Assembly: GCA_030827515.1 (NCBI GenBank)
Contig: JAUREI010000018.1
Coordinates: forward strand, 1 to 35,773
Direction of reading: 5' to 3'
DNA from: Prosthecobacter sp.
Lineage (GTDB): Bacteria > Verrucomicrobiota > Verrucomicrobiia > Verrucomicrobiales > Verrucomicrobiaceae
Length of the DNA stretch: 35,773 nt
Part shown: positions 1 through 8,598 of the stretch, piece by piece
Layout: every line of letters begins with the position of its first letter
How positions within the stretch are numbered: the first letter of the stretch is position 1
Position numbers and translations under genes: made by a program
Notes under the pieces: model-generated
Told to the model about the DNA's origin: nothing
The model's database searches: none
Seen by the model: only the letters and a program-made list of their open reading frames with translations

Positions 1-1116
1 GCGCTTTTTGACCTCCATGTGCATGCCCGCGAACCCGGCCAGGAGGAGAAGGAGAACATCGCCAGCTGCGCCGAGGCCGCCATCAACGGCGGCATCACCG
101 GATTTGTCATGATGCCCGACACCGCGCCGGCGGTGGACGGCGCCGGCACGCTGCGCTCGGTGCTTGAAAGCGCCCATCGCAGCCGCTTGGGCCAGGGCAT
201 CCTCGCTGCCGGTGCCATCACCAAGGGACGCATGGGCCAGGAACTGGCGGGCATTGCCGGCATGAAGGCCGCTGGCTGTGTTCTGCTCAGTGACGGTGGT
301 CCACCGGTTGACAATCCCCAGGTGCTGCGCCGGGCGATGGAATATGCGCGCGAGTTTGACCTGCCCGTGGCCAGTCACGGTGAGGTGCGTGAACTCTCCG
401 GCAAGGGTTGCATGCATGAAGGCCGGGTCAGTTATGCCCTCGGCCTGCCCGGCATTCCGAGTATCAGCGAGGAGATCGGCATCGCGCGCGACATCCGCCT
501 GGCCGAATTCACCGGCGTGCACCTGCACGTTCAGCAGGTCAGCACCGTCAAGGGCCTGGCGACGATCCGGCGCGCCAAGGAGCGCGGCATTCGCGTCACC
601 TGCGAGGTCTCCCCGCACCATCTCATCTTTCACCACGAGTCCGTTGGCGACTACGACACGAACTTCAAGGTCAACCCGCCCCTGCGCACACCCGAGGACA
701 ATGCGGCCCTGATCGAGGGACTCCGCGAGGGTTGGATCGACGCTGTCGCCAGCGGTCACGCGCCGCACACGCCCTTCGAAAAAAACCAAGATTTCGCCAG
801 CGCGCCCTTCGGCATCACCGGCCTGGAGACCGCCCTGGTCAGTCTGCACCATCACTTCATCGCCGCCGGCACGCTTGACTGGGGAGTGCTGGTGCGGCGC
901 TGTTCCGCCGAACCAAGACGCTTGCTCGGTCTGCCACCGGTGCCGGTGCAGGAGGGCGGGATTGCTGAATTCGTGGTCTTCCAACCGCAGCGCCAGACGG
1001 TTTGCTCCCGGGACTTCCTTCAGTCGAGGAGTTCCAACACGCCCTTCCTCGACCGCAGCCTCACGGGCTGTGTCGAGCGGGTCATCAGCCGGGGGGTCGA
1101 ACTGATCGCCCGCTGA
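1..1116 (+). CDS. pyrC: Dihydroorotase-family protein, 5'-truncated by window edge; probably catalytically impaired
   Basis: The frame is open from base 1, so the start lies upstream; 371 codons are visible and end at TGA 1114-1116. Family membership is clear: the first codons give DLHVHAREPGQ, the HxH metal motif of class I dihydroorotases (pyrimidine synthesis, carbamoyl-aspartate to dihydroorotate). The region around codons 97-126 (SDGG...ASHGE) and the EVSPHHL block also match. Several positions that are usually ligands or catalytic differ. The HVST histidine is Gln (codon 179, 535-537). The Asp of the usual DHAPH motif is Gly (SGHAPH, codon 252, 754-756). The usual SDDG is SDGG (289-300). 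The H-x-H pair and the H of ASHGE remain. In other bacteria, inactive PyrC-like chains serve as structural partners of aspartate transcarbamoylase; such a role here is inference. It converges on the glutaredoxin gene with a 6-bp gap. Confidence 0.88.
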   Translation, partial: ALFDLHVHAREPGQEEKENIASCAEAAINGGITGFVMMPDTAPAVDGAGTLRSVLESAHRSRLGQGILAAGAITKGRMGQELAGIAGMKAAGCVLLSDGGPPVDNPQVLRRAMEYAREFDLPVASHGEVRELSGKGCMHEGRVSYALGLPGIPSISEEIGIARDIRLAEFTGVHLHVQQVSTVKGLATIRRAKERGIRVTCEVSPHHLIFHHESVGDYDTNFKVNPPLRTPEDNAALIEGLREGWIDAVASGHAPHTPFEKNQDFASAPFGITGLETALVSLHHHFIAAGTLDWGVLVRRCSAEPRRLLGLPPVPVQEGGIAEFVVFQPQRQTVCSRDFLQSRSSNTPFLDRSLTGCVERVISRGVELIAR

Positions 1117-1122
1117 GGCCTT

Positions 1123-1368
1123 TCACGCCTGGCCCCGCGCCTTCAGGAACGGGATCAACTCGTCGACGCCAAAGTCGGCCAGCACCTCGCCTCCCCAGTC
1201 CATCGTCGGTGCCTTGCTCTGGCCCGAAAGCGCCACCATCTCGCTCATCGCCTGAGGGTTGCCGCTGACCACCACCTTGCGGTAGGGCAGACGGCGTGTG
1301 TCGAGGTAGTCCACAACTTCGTCGCACCAGGGGCAGCCGTTCTTTACGTAGAGGGTGGGCGTGATCAT
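1123..1368 (-). CDS. Glutaredoxin family protein
   Basis: An 81-residue protein, the usual length for a small glutaredoxin. A short beta strand (TPTLYVKN) leads into GCPWC, giving a C12-P-W-C15 redox pair, followed by a helix (DEVVDYLDTRRL). The cis-proline comes later in the segment SKAPTMDW, and the C-terminal helix is DELIPFLKA. The family reduces disulfides or mixed glutathione disulfides in the cytoplasm, or binds Fe-S clusters; CPWC differs from the classical CPYC by one residue. The ATG start sits immediately before the first strand, as expected. It converges with the dihydroorotase gene and is divergent from the beta-propeller gene at 1471. The particular substrate cannot be told from sequence. 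Confidence 0.88.
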   Translation of the reverse strand: MITPTLYVKNGCPWCDEVVDYLDTRRLPYRKVVVSGNPQAMSEMVALSGQSKAPTMDWGGEVLADFGVDELIPFLKARGQA

Positions 1369-1470
1369 GGGATGGCATGCACCGGACCCCGCCCGCCGTC
1401 AACCGGCTCTGGTGACAGTCCGAAGCGAGATTTTCTTCAAGCCTGCAGTTCCTTGGAACGTTGATAGGAC

Positions 1471-2727
1471 ATGCAATATCTGCTGCTTCCGGCGGTCCTC
1501 CTACTGCCCACCCTGCTGACCGCCGCCAACTGGCCCATGTGGCGCGGCTCCAATGGCGATGGGACTTGTTCGGAAAGCGGACTGCCGCTCACCTGGAGTG
1601 CCACGGAACAGGTGCTCTGGAAGGTGCCACTGCCCGGAGGGGGCAACTCGACCCCGGTGGTGTGGGGTGACAAGCTCTTTCTCACCCAGTCGGTCGAAAA
1701 GGAGGGCAGGCGCCTGCTGCTCTGCCTCGAGGCCGGGACCGGACGCAAGCTTTGGGAAGCCGGCACGACCTACACCCAGCCGGAGTTGACCCACAAAACC
1801 AATCCCTACTGCGCCGGTTCGCCCGCGACCGACGGTGAAGTCGTGCTCGCCTTCTTCGCTTCCGCCGGCCTGTTCTGTTACGACCTCGATGGCCGGGAAT
1901 TGTGGAAGCGCACGGACCTCGGCAAACTGCATCACATCTGGGGCAGCGGCACCTCGCCCGTGCTCGCCGGCAACCATGTTTTCCTCAACTTCGGCCCCGG
2001 GGAAAACACCGTGCTGTTCGCCTTCGACAAAAAGACCGGGCGCACGCTCTGGCAGCACAAGGAACCGGGTGGCAGTTCCGGTGAGGCCGGCGGCAAGAGT
2101 TGGCTGGGTTCCTGGGCCGACCCCCTGCTGCGCAAAGTTGGAGGGCGATATGAGCTTTTCATGTCCTGGCCCGGCCGCGTCTGCGCCTTCGATCCGGCCA
2201 GCGGCAGGGAACTGTGGACCTGCATCGGCCTCAATCCCCTCGTGTACAATTCCCCCGTTTATGAATCCGCCAGCGAACACGTCATTGCATTCGGTGGCTA
2301 TGGGGGCATGGGGGTCGCCGTCAAGGCGGGAGGCGAGGGGGATGTCACCGCCACTCGACGCCTCTGGCACCTGCCCAAGGTCAGCCAGCGAATCGGCTCC
2401 GGCATCGTTCATGAGGGGCATCACTACATTCTCAGTGACCCCGGCATTGCCGAGTGTCGCGACCTCAAGACCGGTGACCTCGTCTGGAATGAGCGACTCA
2501 AGGGCCCGGGACCAACCGGACAAAACTGGTCTTCACTGGTGCTCAGTGCCGACGGGCTTTGCTATGCCGTCAATCAGGGTGGTGACGCCTTCGTGTTTCG
2601 CGCCAGCCCGAAGTTTGAGTTGCTCGCCACGAATTCCATCGGTGAAAAAGTCATCGGTTCCGTCGCCGTCTGCGACGGCCGCCTGTTCCTGCGCAGCTAT
2701 CAGCACCTGTGGTGCATTGGCAAATAG
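1471..2727 (+). CDS. Secreted PQQ-type beta-propeller (WD40-like quinoprotein) repeat protein
   Basis: A 418-residue protein with an N-terminal signal peptide (QYLLLPAVLLLPTLLTAA) followed directly by the NWPMWRG start motif seen in many planctomycete/verrucomicrobial propeller proteins. Repeats of the form cleEAGTGRKLWE, YDLDGRELWKR, FDKKTGRTLWQ, FDPASGRELWT and DLKTGDLVWN recur through the chain, each being the G-x-x-L-W signature of PQQ-like blades. No dehydrogenase active-site segment is visible, so it is more likely a periplasmic binding or scaffold propeller (BamB-like fold) than a quinoprotein enzyme. The ATG is chosen because it begins the signal peptide. It shares no operon partner: the upstream gene is divergent and the downstream one convergent (13-bp gap). 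Confidence 0.85.
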   Translation: MQYLLLPAVLLLPTLLTAANWPMWRGSNGDGTCSESGLPLTWSATEQVLWKVPLPGGGNSTPVVWGDKLFLTQSVEKEGRRLLLCLEAGTGRKLWEAGTTYTQPELTHKTNPYCAGSPATDGEVVLAFFASAGLFCYDLDGRELWKRTDLGKLHHIWGSGTSPVLAGNHVFLNFGPGENTVLFAFDKKTGRTLWQHKEPGGSSGEAGGKSWLGSWADPLLRKVGGRYELFMSWPGRVCAFDPASGRELWTCIGLNPLVYNSPVYESASEHVIAFGGYGGMGVAVKAGGEGDVTATRRLWHLPKVSQRIGSGIVHEGHHYILSDPGIAECRDLKTGDLVWNERLKGPGPTGQNWSSLVLSADGLCYAVNQGGDAFVFRASPKFELLATNSIGEKVIGSVAVCDGRLFLRSYQHLWCIGK

Positions 2728-2740
2728 CGGGTGAGCGGCT

Positions 2741-3448
2741 TTAGCGCTGCTGCGTGGCACGGTCGACCATGCCTTCATAAATGCGGCGGCGCTCGTCGAG
2801 GCCGAGTCCCTGATTGCGCAGCCCAAACATGCGCCGGTTGATGTCCTCGCGCTGCGAGACGCTCAGGCGCGAGAGTTTGGCGACCATTTCGGGCGGCGGG
2901 GCCTTGGGGTAACCGTCGGCATTGAATCCCTCCCGGTAGTTCACGGCGGCGAGCCGCGCTTCGTTCATCTGGGAGTCGCTCAAGGGCGGGGGTGGCCCGC
3001 CGGGTCCGCCCCCGGACGACCCGCTCCCCGGGCCGCCTGTTCGAGCCGCCGGGCGTGCCGGCGGTTGTTGGTAGCGCACGGCGACGACCTCGCCGCCCTG
3101 CAGACGGATCTGCGCGGTCCAGGTCTGCCGTTTGGCCGGGTCGCCGCCGACACCGACAAGTTGCCAGCCGCCCAGGTTGGGAGTCTTGCCGACGACCTGA
3201 GAGGCGAAGGTGTTCGTGTCGAGCAGGGTCGCGAAGACATCGCCATCCAAGTGGACAAGGCCGGTCAGGATGAGTGAATCCGAGGCGCCGAGCGTGCGCG
3301 TGAACGGGGAACTGGACAGCAGGCTGTCAAAAGTTCCCGCCGCAATGGGCTGCGGAAGATCGTCGTCGGCCCGTGTGAGACTTGCCATCGCAAGACTCAA
3401 CAGGACGAGCCGGAGGGCGTGAACGGGCGGATGCGACGTTGAACGCAT
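2741..3448 (-). CDS. Hypothetical secreted protein
   Basis: A 235-residue protein of unknown function. I chose the ATG at 3446-3448 because it begins a good signal peptide (HALRLVLLSLAMASLTRA, then DDDLPQP); the open frame continues upstream but without such a feature and would overlap the opposite gene. The N-terminal half (PFTRTLGASDSLILTGLVHLDGDVFATLLDTNT) resembles a small secreted beta domain. A Pro/Gly/Ser-rich linker follows (around residues 135-165). The C-terminal part contains KAPPPEMVAKLSRLSVSQREDINRRMFGL, a basic helical segment. No catalytic motif is visible. Its start is only 92 bp from the divergently oriented SGNH hydrolase start, so the two may share a control region. Confidence 0.7.
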   Translation of the reverse strand: MRSTSHPPVHALRLVLLSLAMASLTRADDDLPQPIAAGTFDSLLSSSPFTRTLGASDSLILTGLVHLDGDVFATLLDTNTFASQVVGKTPNLGGWQLVGVGGDPAKRQTWTAQIRLQGGEVVAVRYQQPPARPAARTGGPGSGSSGGGPGGPPPPLSDSQMNEARLAAVNYREGFNADGYPKAPPPEMVAKLSRLSVSQREDINRRMFGLRNQGLGLDERRRIYEGMVDRATQQR

Positions 3449-3539
3449 GGCTGGGAATACGCCGTTGGGTGTGGTTGTCTGTTCAATGGAGCAGAAAAAA
3501 TCTTGCCCGGCGGTTGCCGCTGCGCTGGGATGGTGCCGC

Positions 3540-4784
3540 ATGCGTCTCCTGATCGCCCTCCTCCTCGCCACGACCGCGCTCCGCGCCGAGTCCATCCTGC
3601 CCGCCAAAGCCCGCGTCGCCGTCATCGGTGACAGCATCACCGAGCAGAAACTCTATTCGAAGTACATCGAAGCCTATCTTCTGGCCTGCACGGGACGAAG
3701 CGACATCCACGTCTTCCAGTTCGGCTGGAGCGGGGAGCGCGCGGGAGGCTTCGCGAATCGGCTGGAAAATGACCTGTCGCTGTTCAAGCCGAATGTGGCG
3801 ACCACCTGCTACGGCATGAATGACGGCAGCTACAAGCCGTATGCGCCGGAAATTGGCGCGGAGTATGAGAAAAACATGCGCGCCGTGCTGGCCGGCCTGA
3901 AGAGGATTGGCGTTCAGGCCGTGGCCGTCGGATCGCCGGGCGGCGTGGATCCCGACTTCTTCAATCGTCCGACCGTGCCCGGGGCGGTTTACAACGACAA
4001 CCTCGCCCATCTGCGCGACATCGCCAAAAACCTGGCAGCGGAGTTTGCCCAGCCTTTTGCCAATGTGCATGACACCATGATGGCCGCCCTGCCCAAGGCC
4101 AAGGCGGCGTTGGGTCGTGAATACGCGCCCTTTGGCGGTGACGGTTTTCACCCGGCACCCGCGGGTCAGTTGCTCATGGCTGAAGCCTTCCTCAAGGCGC
4201 TGGGTTTTGACGGCGATCTCGGCACGATCACGATCGATGTCGGGGGGGCATCCACGGCCACGGCGGGGCATCAGGTTTCGCCCGTGAAACTGCCGCCGGG
4301 CACGGTCCAGCTGGTCAGCACCCGCTGGCCGTTCTGTTTTGATGCCGACAGCAAAAATGCCGGCAGCACGCGCAGCATCCTGCCCTTCACCCGCTTCAAC
4401 GAGGACCTCAACCGTCTGACCCTGAAGGTCACCCGCCTTGATGCTCCCAAGGCAAAGGTGCGTTGGGGCGAATCCGTCCGGGAATTTCGCCGCGAACAGC
4501 TGGAGGCCGGGATCAACCTCACGGCGGAGTTTGACCGCACTCCCTTTGACGCCGCTTTTGCCGGACTGCTCAACGCCATTGCCCAGAAGCAGGCATATGA
4601 GACCCTGCTCGTGAAAAACCTGGTCACCCACATGCGCAACCTTGGCGCGGAGGATCCCAAGGTGGCGGCCGCCTTCGACAAGCTCAAGCAGCGCCTTGCC
4701 GCCGAGCACGCCAAGCAGGACGCCAGCGTCCGCAAGCAACTCCAGCCGGTGACGCACACGATTCACATCGAGCCGGTTCAGTAA
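3540..4784 (+). CDS. Secreted SGNH/GDSL-family hydrolase
   Basis: A 414-residue protein. The ATG at 3540 is preferred over an in-frame ATG at 3447 because it opens a signal peptide (MRLLIALLLATTALRAES). The SGNH blocks are in order: block I VAVIGDSIT with nucleophile Ser32, block II FGWSGE (Gly), block III YGMND (Asn94), block V GDGFHP with Asp201/His204. The family hydrolyses esters, often acetyl groups on polysaccharides or lipids, in the periplasm or outside. The C-terminal half (about residues 215-414) lies beyond the hydrolase fold and ends in a Lys/Ala-rich helical stretch with an AFDKLKQRLAAEH segment. In this gene neighbourhood carbohydrate-ester hydrolysis is plausible, but no substrate can be assigned. 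Confidence 0.85.
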   Translation: MRLLIALLLATTALRAESILPAKARVAVIGDSITEQKLYSKYIEAYLLACTGRSDIHVFQFGWSGERAGGFANRLENDLSLFKPNVATTCYGMNDGSYKPYAPEIGAEYEKNMRAVLAGLKRIGVQAVAVGSPGGVDPDFFNRPTVPGAVYNDNLAHLRDIAKNLAAEFAQPFANVHDTMMAALPKAKAALGREYAPFGGDGFHPAPAGQLLMAEAFLKALGFDGDLGTITIDVGGASTATAGHQVSPVKLPPGTVQLVSTRWPFCFDADSKNAGSTRSILPFTRFNEDLNRLTLKVTRLDAPKAKVRWGESVREFRREQLEAGINLTAEFDRTPFDAAFAGLLNAIAQKQAYETLLVKNLVTHMRNLGAEDPKVAAAFDKLKQRLAAEHAKQDASVRKQLQPVTHTIHIEPVQ

Positions 4785-4850
4785 GGGTTGGGCATGATTC
4801 ATTTTTATTCTGAATTGTCTCTCGGTGGCTTTGGCATTGCGCCCGACACC

Positions 4851-4889
4851 GAACCCGGATTATGAACTTGGGTTCATTCAACACCCAAG
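4851..4889 (+). promoter_or_regulatory. Two mutually exclusive hairpins in the metY leader
   Basis: GAACCC (4851-4856) can pair with GGGTTC (4870-4875). Alternatively CTTGGGT (4867-4873) pairs perfectly with ACCCAAG (4883-4889), ending 8 nt before the metY ATG. The two stems share 4870-4873, so they cannot form together. That is the geometry of a translational switch or attenuator. It does not match any SAM riboswitch class I can recognise; the regulatory role is inferred. Confidence 0.35.
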
Positions 4890-4897
4890 ACCTCACC

Positions 4898-6187
4898 ATG
4901 AAACTCGAGACCCTCTGCCTGCACGGCGGCCAGCAGCCTGATTCCGCCACCGGTGCCCGCGCGGTGCCGGTGTACCGAACCGCCAGCTACGTGTTCAAGA
5001 ACACCGAGCATGCGGCGAACCTGTTCGCCCTGCGTGAACTGGGCAACATCTACACCCGGTTGATGAACCCAACGACGGACGTTCTGGAGAAGCGCGTGGC
5101 GCTGCTCGAGGGGGCTCCGGAAATGGGCGGTCTGGCCCTGTCCAGCGGCACCAGCGCGGTCTTTTACTCGATCATCAACCTCGCCAGGGCGGGCGACAAC
5201 ATTGTCTCCGCCAGAAATCTGTATGGCGGCACCTACACCCAGTTCAACGACATCCTGCCGTCGCTTGGCATCACGGTGAAGCTGGTCGATTCGAACGACC
5301 CGGAGAACTTTCGCAAGGCGATCGATGGCAACACGCGGGCAATTTTCTGCGAGTCGGTTTCCAACCCGGCGCTTGAGGTGGCCGATCTGGAGGCGATCGC
5401 CAAGGTTGCCCATGACAACGGTTTGCCTCTGATTGTCGACAGCACCTTCAGCACCCCCTACCTGACCCGGCCGCTCGATCACGGTGCCGACATCGTGGTA
5501 CATTCCCTGACCAAGTGGTTCGGTGGCCACGGCGCCGGCATCGGCGGCGTGGTGGTCGACAGCGGCCGCTTCAACTGGGCCGCCGGACGGCACCCTCTGT
5601 TCACGACGCCCGACATGAGCTACCATGGCCTGCGCTGGGGCGTTGACCTGCCCGAACCGCTGCTGCCGCTTGCCTACATCCTGCGCATGCGCACCGTGCC
5701 GCTGCGCAACCTCGGCGCCTGCATCGCGCCGGACAATTCCTGGTTCCTGCTGCAGGGCATCGAGACCCTGCCGCTGCGCATGGAGCGCCACTGCGAGAAT
5801 GCCCTGGCCGTGGCGAAGCACCTCCAGAAGCACCCCCGCGTGCGCTGGGTGCGTTTCCCGGGTCTCGAGGGCGACCCGCAGTTCGCCGCCAGCCAGAAAT
5901 ACCTGCGTGGCAAGGGCGGTTCGATGGTGGTTTTTGGCATCGAGGGTGGCCGCGATGCGGGCGCCCGCTTCATCGATCACCTGAAGCTGTTCTCGCACCT
6001 GGCCAATGTCGGCGACGCCAAGTCGCTGGCGATCCACAGTGCCAGCACGACCCACAGCCAGCTCAACGAGGAGCAGCAGGCGGCCGGCGGCATCAGCCCC
6101 GACCTGGTGCGCCTGAGCATCGGCCTGGAGCACATCGACGACATCCTGGCTGACCTCGACCAGGCGCTGGCGGCGGCGGTGCCCTGA
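4898..6187 (+). CDS. metY: O-acetylhomoserine (O-acetylserine) sulfhydrylase, PLP-dependent
   Basis: A 429-residue enzyme of the Cys/Met metabolism PLP family. MetY makes homocysteine from O-acetylhomoserine and sulfide. The start at 4898 gives MKLETLCLHGGQ, the standard N-terminus; an in-frame ATG at 4862 would add 12 residues and lie over the leader hairpin. Visible motifs: YTRLMNPT (substrate/PLP phosphate loop), SSGTSAVF, the PLP-stacking region NLYGGTYTQF, VDSTFSTP with the Asp that contacts the pyridine nitrogen, and SLTKWFGGHG with the Schiff-base Lys206. The C-terminal LVRLSIGLEHIDDILADL is the family ending. The length and the HGG...TGARAVP start favour MetY over cystathionine gamma-synthase or beta-lyase. 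The leader carries two alternative hairpins. Confidence 0.93.
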   Translation: MKLETLCLHGGQQPDSATGARAVPVYRTASYVFKNTEHAANLFALRELGNIYTRLMNPTTDVLEKRVALLEGAPEMGGLALSSGTSAVFYSIINLARAGDNIVSARNLYGGTYTQFNDILPSLGITVKLVDSNDPENFRKAIDGNTRAIFCESVSNPALEVADLEAIAKVAHDNGLPLIVDSTFSTPYLTRPLDHGADIVVHSLTKWFGGHGAGIGGVVVDSGRFNWAAGRHPLFTTPDMSYHGLRWGVDLPEPLLPLAYILRMRTVPLRNLGACIAPDNSWFLLQGIETLPLRMERHCENALAVAKHLQKHPRVRWVRFPGLEGDPQFAASQKYLRGKGGSMVVFGIEGGRDAGARFIDHLKLFSHLANVGDAKSLAIHSASTTHSQLNEEQQAAGGISPDLVRLSIGLEHIDDILADLDQALAAAVP

Positions 6188-6259
6188 CCGGGAAAGCGCG
6201 GTCGCCGGCACGAAAGATTTGAAAAGCGCCGCTTCCGGCGGACAGCTTGCCGCGATCCC

Positions 6260-7573
6260 ATGTCCTATCCCGCCACCGTTCCCACCGCCGTCGACCTCCG
6301 CAAGCTGGGCGAGCCCGTCTATCGCGGCTCGGTCCAGAACCTGCACGCCGTTCCGGACCATCCCGGTTACGTCGTCTGCGAGACCACTCCGGCCGGCTCA
6401 GTGTTCGATGTCGGCAGCATTTTCGAGATTGAAGGCAATGACCTCAACCGGGCGATCTTCCGCCATGCGATGTATTTGCGGCTCGGCCAGCCGCAGACCT
6501 GGGAGCGCGTGACCGCGGCGGTGCGGCGCGAGCCTGGATTGGGTGATGCCTGGCGTGATGAACTTCTGGAGGGGCCGCTGCAGGCGATGCTTGAAGGCGG
6601 GGCGCACACCCATCATCTCGGCATGATCGACGCTGCCAGCGGGGACATTGCCAGCAAGGGCATGCCGGCCCGGCCGAGCCGCTTCAATGTCGTCAAGCGC
6701 TTCCCGGTTATCCGGCCTCCGCAGCAGCAGGTGATGGGCAGCTTCGTGTACGACTATGCCCAGTTTCATCAGAGCGACATGTATGTCGTGCCCCTGGAGT
6801 ACATCGTGCGGTTCGGCGTCACCAGCGGCAGTTCGGTGCTGCGCAAGTATGAGTCGCTGACGGAAAAGGAACGCCGCGCCTATGAAGTGGAACTCGGCCT
6901 GTCCGGGTCGATGCGTGCCTGGCAGATGCTCGACAGGCCGGTGTTCGACCTGACCAGCAAGTATGAGCCCGAGGATCGCGCCGTCACCAAGCAGGAGGCC
7001 CTGCTCATGTCCGGCCTGAGCGCCCTGCACTTCACCAACACGATCAAGATGGCCCTGCTTGGTGCCTGGGCCGTCCGCGATTTGCTCGACGAGATCGGCC
7101 TGCAACTCTGGGATCTGAAGTGGGAGTTTGCCGTCGACCGCGAGGAGCTTTTCTTTGTCGACACCATCGACGCCGACAGCTTCCGCGCCACCGGCACGGT
7201 CGAGGTGGAGGGTCGCCGGCTCATCATCCATCACAACAAGCAGGCGATGCGCGATTATTACCGTTTTGTCTGCAAGGACTGGTATGCCGGGGTCAATGCT
7301 GCCAAGCAGGAGGCCCAGCGCAGCGGGGCGCCCTTCAAGCAGGTGCTGCGGGCCGGCCAGGCTACCGGCACCTATCCGGACACGCCGGAGGTCGATGCCG
7401 GTTTCCTGTCCATTCAGGCGAGCAAGTCGGCGCTCATTCGCGACCATGTGCTTGGCGCCAGGCCAGCCGCTGAGATCGAGGCCGGGTTGCGCGACGCGGG
7501 GCTGCAGGAGGCGGAATTCTACCGCGGTCGCGGCCTGCTGCCCGAGTTGCTGGAGGCGAACGCGCCGCAATGA
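6260..7573 (+). CDS. purC: SAICAR synthetase-family protein (divergent, enlarged PurC)
   Basis: A 437-residue protein, much longer than the usual 230-300 residues of PurC. PurC ligates aspartate to CAIR using ATP in purine synthesis. Fold-level matches are in order: VYRGSVQNLHAV at the N-terminus (usual YxGKxKxVY), TPAGSVFDVGSIFE (usual SAFD), DMYVVPLEYIVRF (usual PxExVVR), RPVFDLTSKYEPEDRAVT, and LQLWDLKWEFA...FVDTIDADSFR (usual LVDFKLEFG...DExSPDxxR). The N-terminal Gly-Lys and the DE(I/F)xPD signature are altered, and there is extra sequence around residues 70-130 and after residue 330. It may be a lineage-specific PurC or a paralogue with a different amide-forming reaction. purL and purQ lie about 22 kb away. 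Confidence 0.7.
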   Translation: MSYPATVPTAVDLRKLGEPVYRGSVQNLHAVPDHPGYVVCETTPAGSVFDVGSIFEIEGNDLNRAIFRHAMYLRLGQPQTWERVTAAVRREPGLGDAWRDELLEGPLQAMLEGGAHTHHLGMIDAASGDIASKGMPARPSRFNVVKRFPVIRPPQQQVMGSFVYDYAQFHQSDMYVVPLEYIVRFGVTSGSSVLRKYESLTEKERRAYEVELGLSGSMRAWQMLDRPVFDLTSKYEPEDRAVTKQEALLMSGLSALHFTNTIKMALLGAWAVRDLLDEIGLQLWDLKWEFAVDREELFFVDTIDADSFRATGTVEVEGRRLIIHHNKQAMRDYYRFVCKDWYAGVNAAKQEAQRSGAPFKQVLRAGQATGTYPDTPEVDAGFLSIQASKSALIRDHVLGARPAAEIEAGLRDAGLQEAEFYRGRGLLPELLEANAPQ

Positions 7574-7606
7574 TTCCGGCTGCGGCGCACGCCCCGGCCG
7601 GGCGCT

Positions 7607-8557
7607 TCAAGGCGAGGCCTTTGCGTCGCGCCCGAGCGCCAGGTCAAGAAAGCGCCGCTCCTGATAGCGGCGTTCGGCATCGGCCAACTGGACGATCAGC
7701 AACTGGCGCGAGGGCAGGATGAACAGCTTCTGCTTGCCCTTGCCGGCGGCCATGACGAGGTCTGGTTCGGGATCCTCCGGCACGGCCCTCCAGAAGGTCA
7801 TGCCATAGCGCGGGTTTGCCGACGCGGGCTTGAAGCATTCGGCGAGCGATTCCGGCTTCACAATGGGGCGGCCCTCCCAGACTCCTTGGTTGAGGATGAG
7901 CAGGCCGAACTTGGCCCACTCCCGGGCGGTCAGGTAGGCGCCGCTGGGCAGGTGAGGCAGGTGCCTGGCATCCTCACGCCAGAGCTCGTAGCGCAGACCG
8001 ATCGGTGTCAGGATCCGCTGTTGCAGGTAATCGAGGGGATCCTTCGCCCGCCCATCGGCCACCAGCTTGCGGCGCAGCACTTCGCCGAAGACCTGGTAGG
8101 GGATGGGTCCGTACTGGAAGCGTTTTCCGGGCGTGGCAGTCACGCGCGTCAGGGCAAGGGCCTCGTGGTAGGATGGCACCTGGCCGTTCTCCCCGCCGGC
8201 GATGCCGCTGCTCAGGCTGAGCAACTGGCGGATCGTCAGGTCTTTCTTCTGCGGATCCTCCCGCCATTCGGTCAGCGTCGCACTCAGCGGTTCGTCGAGA
8301 CGCAGCAACCCGTCCTCCTGGGCGGCAACGGCCAGCACGCCGAAAAAGCTCTTCGTGCCGCTGGCAAGCAGGTGTGCTTTGTCCGCCGTATGACCGTTGA
8401 AGTAGCGTTCGAAGACGAGTTCACCCCGCTCATACACCAGCATGGCGTGACCGTTGCACGACTCCAAGTAGGCCGCGGCCGCGGCATAGCGGGGGCTTTC
8501 GGGGGACTCGGCCGCGAGGGTGAGTGGCAGGGCGAGGGCAAACAGGAGGCGGCGCAT
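7607..8557 (-). CDS. Secreted serine hydrolase, beta-lactamase class C / penicillin-binding family
   Basis: A 316-residue protein starting at an ATG that opens a signal peptide (MRRLLFALALPLTLAAES). The active-site SxxK motif is in the segment LASGTKSFFGVL, following the family's HTADKAHLLAS lead-in. Helix and loop blocks typical of the fold follow (LRLDEPLSATLTEW, LTIRQLLSLSSGI). The second motif, usually Y-x-N, is QYGPIPYQVFGEVL, without the Asn. The family includes beta-lactamases, esterases and D-alanyl peptidases; the reaction here cannot be fixed. It lies 41 bp downstream of the CxxCH protein gene on the same strand and may be the last gene of the NsrR-led unit. Confidence 0.82.
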   Translation of the reverse strand: MRRLLFALALPLTLAAESPESPRYAAAAAYLESCNGHAMLVYERGELVFERYFNGHTADKAHLLASGTKSFFGVLAVAAQEDGLLRLDEPLSATLTEWREDPQKKDLTIRQLLSLSSGIAGGENGQVPSYHEALALTRVTATPGKRFQYGPIPYQVFGEVLRRKLVADGRAKDPLDYLQQRILTPIGLRYELWREDARHLPHLPSGAYLTAREWAKFGLLILNQGVWEGRPIVKPESLAECFKPASANPRYGMTFWRAVPEDPEPDLVMAAGKGKQKLFILPSRQLLIVQLADAERRYQERRFLDLALGRDAKASP

Positions 8558-8598
8558 CGCAGACTGAAACCTTTCCCGACCGAGAAAGTTGTGCCCGC

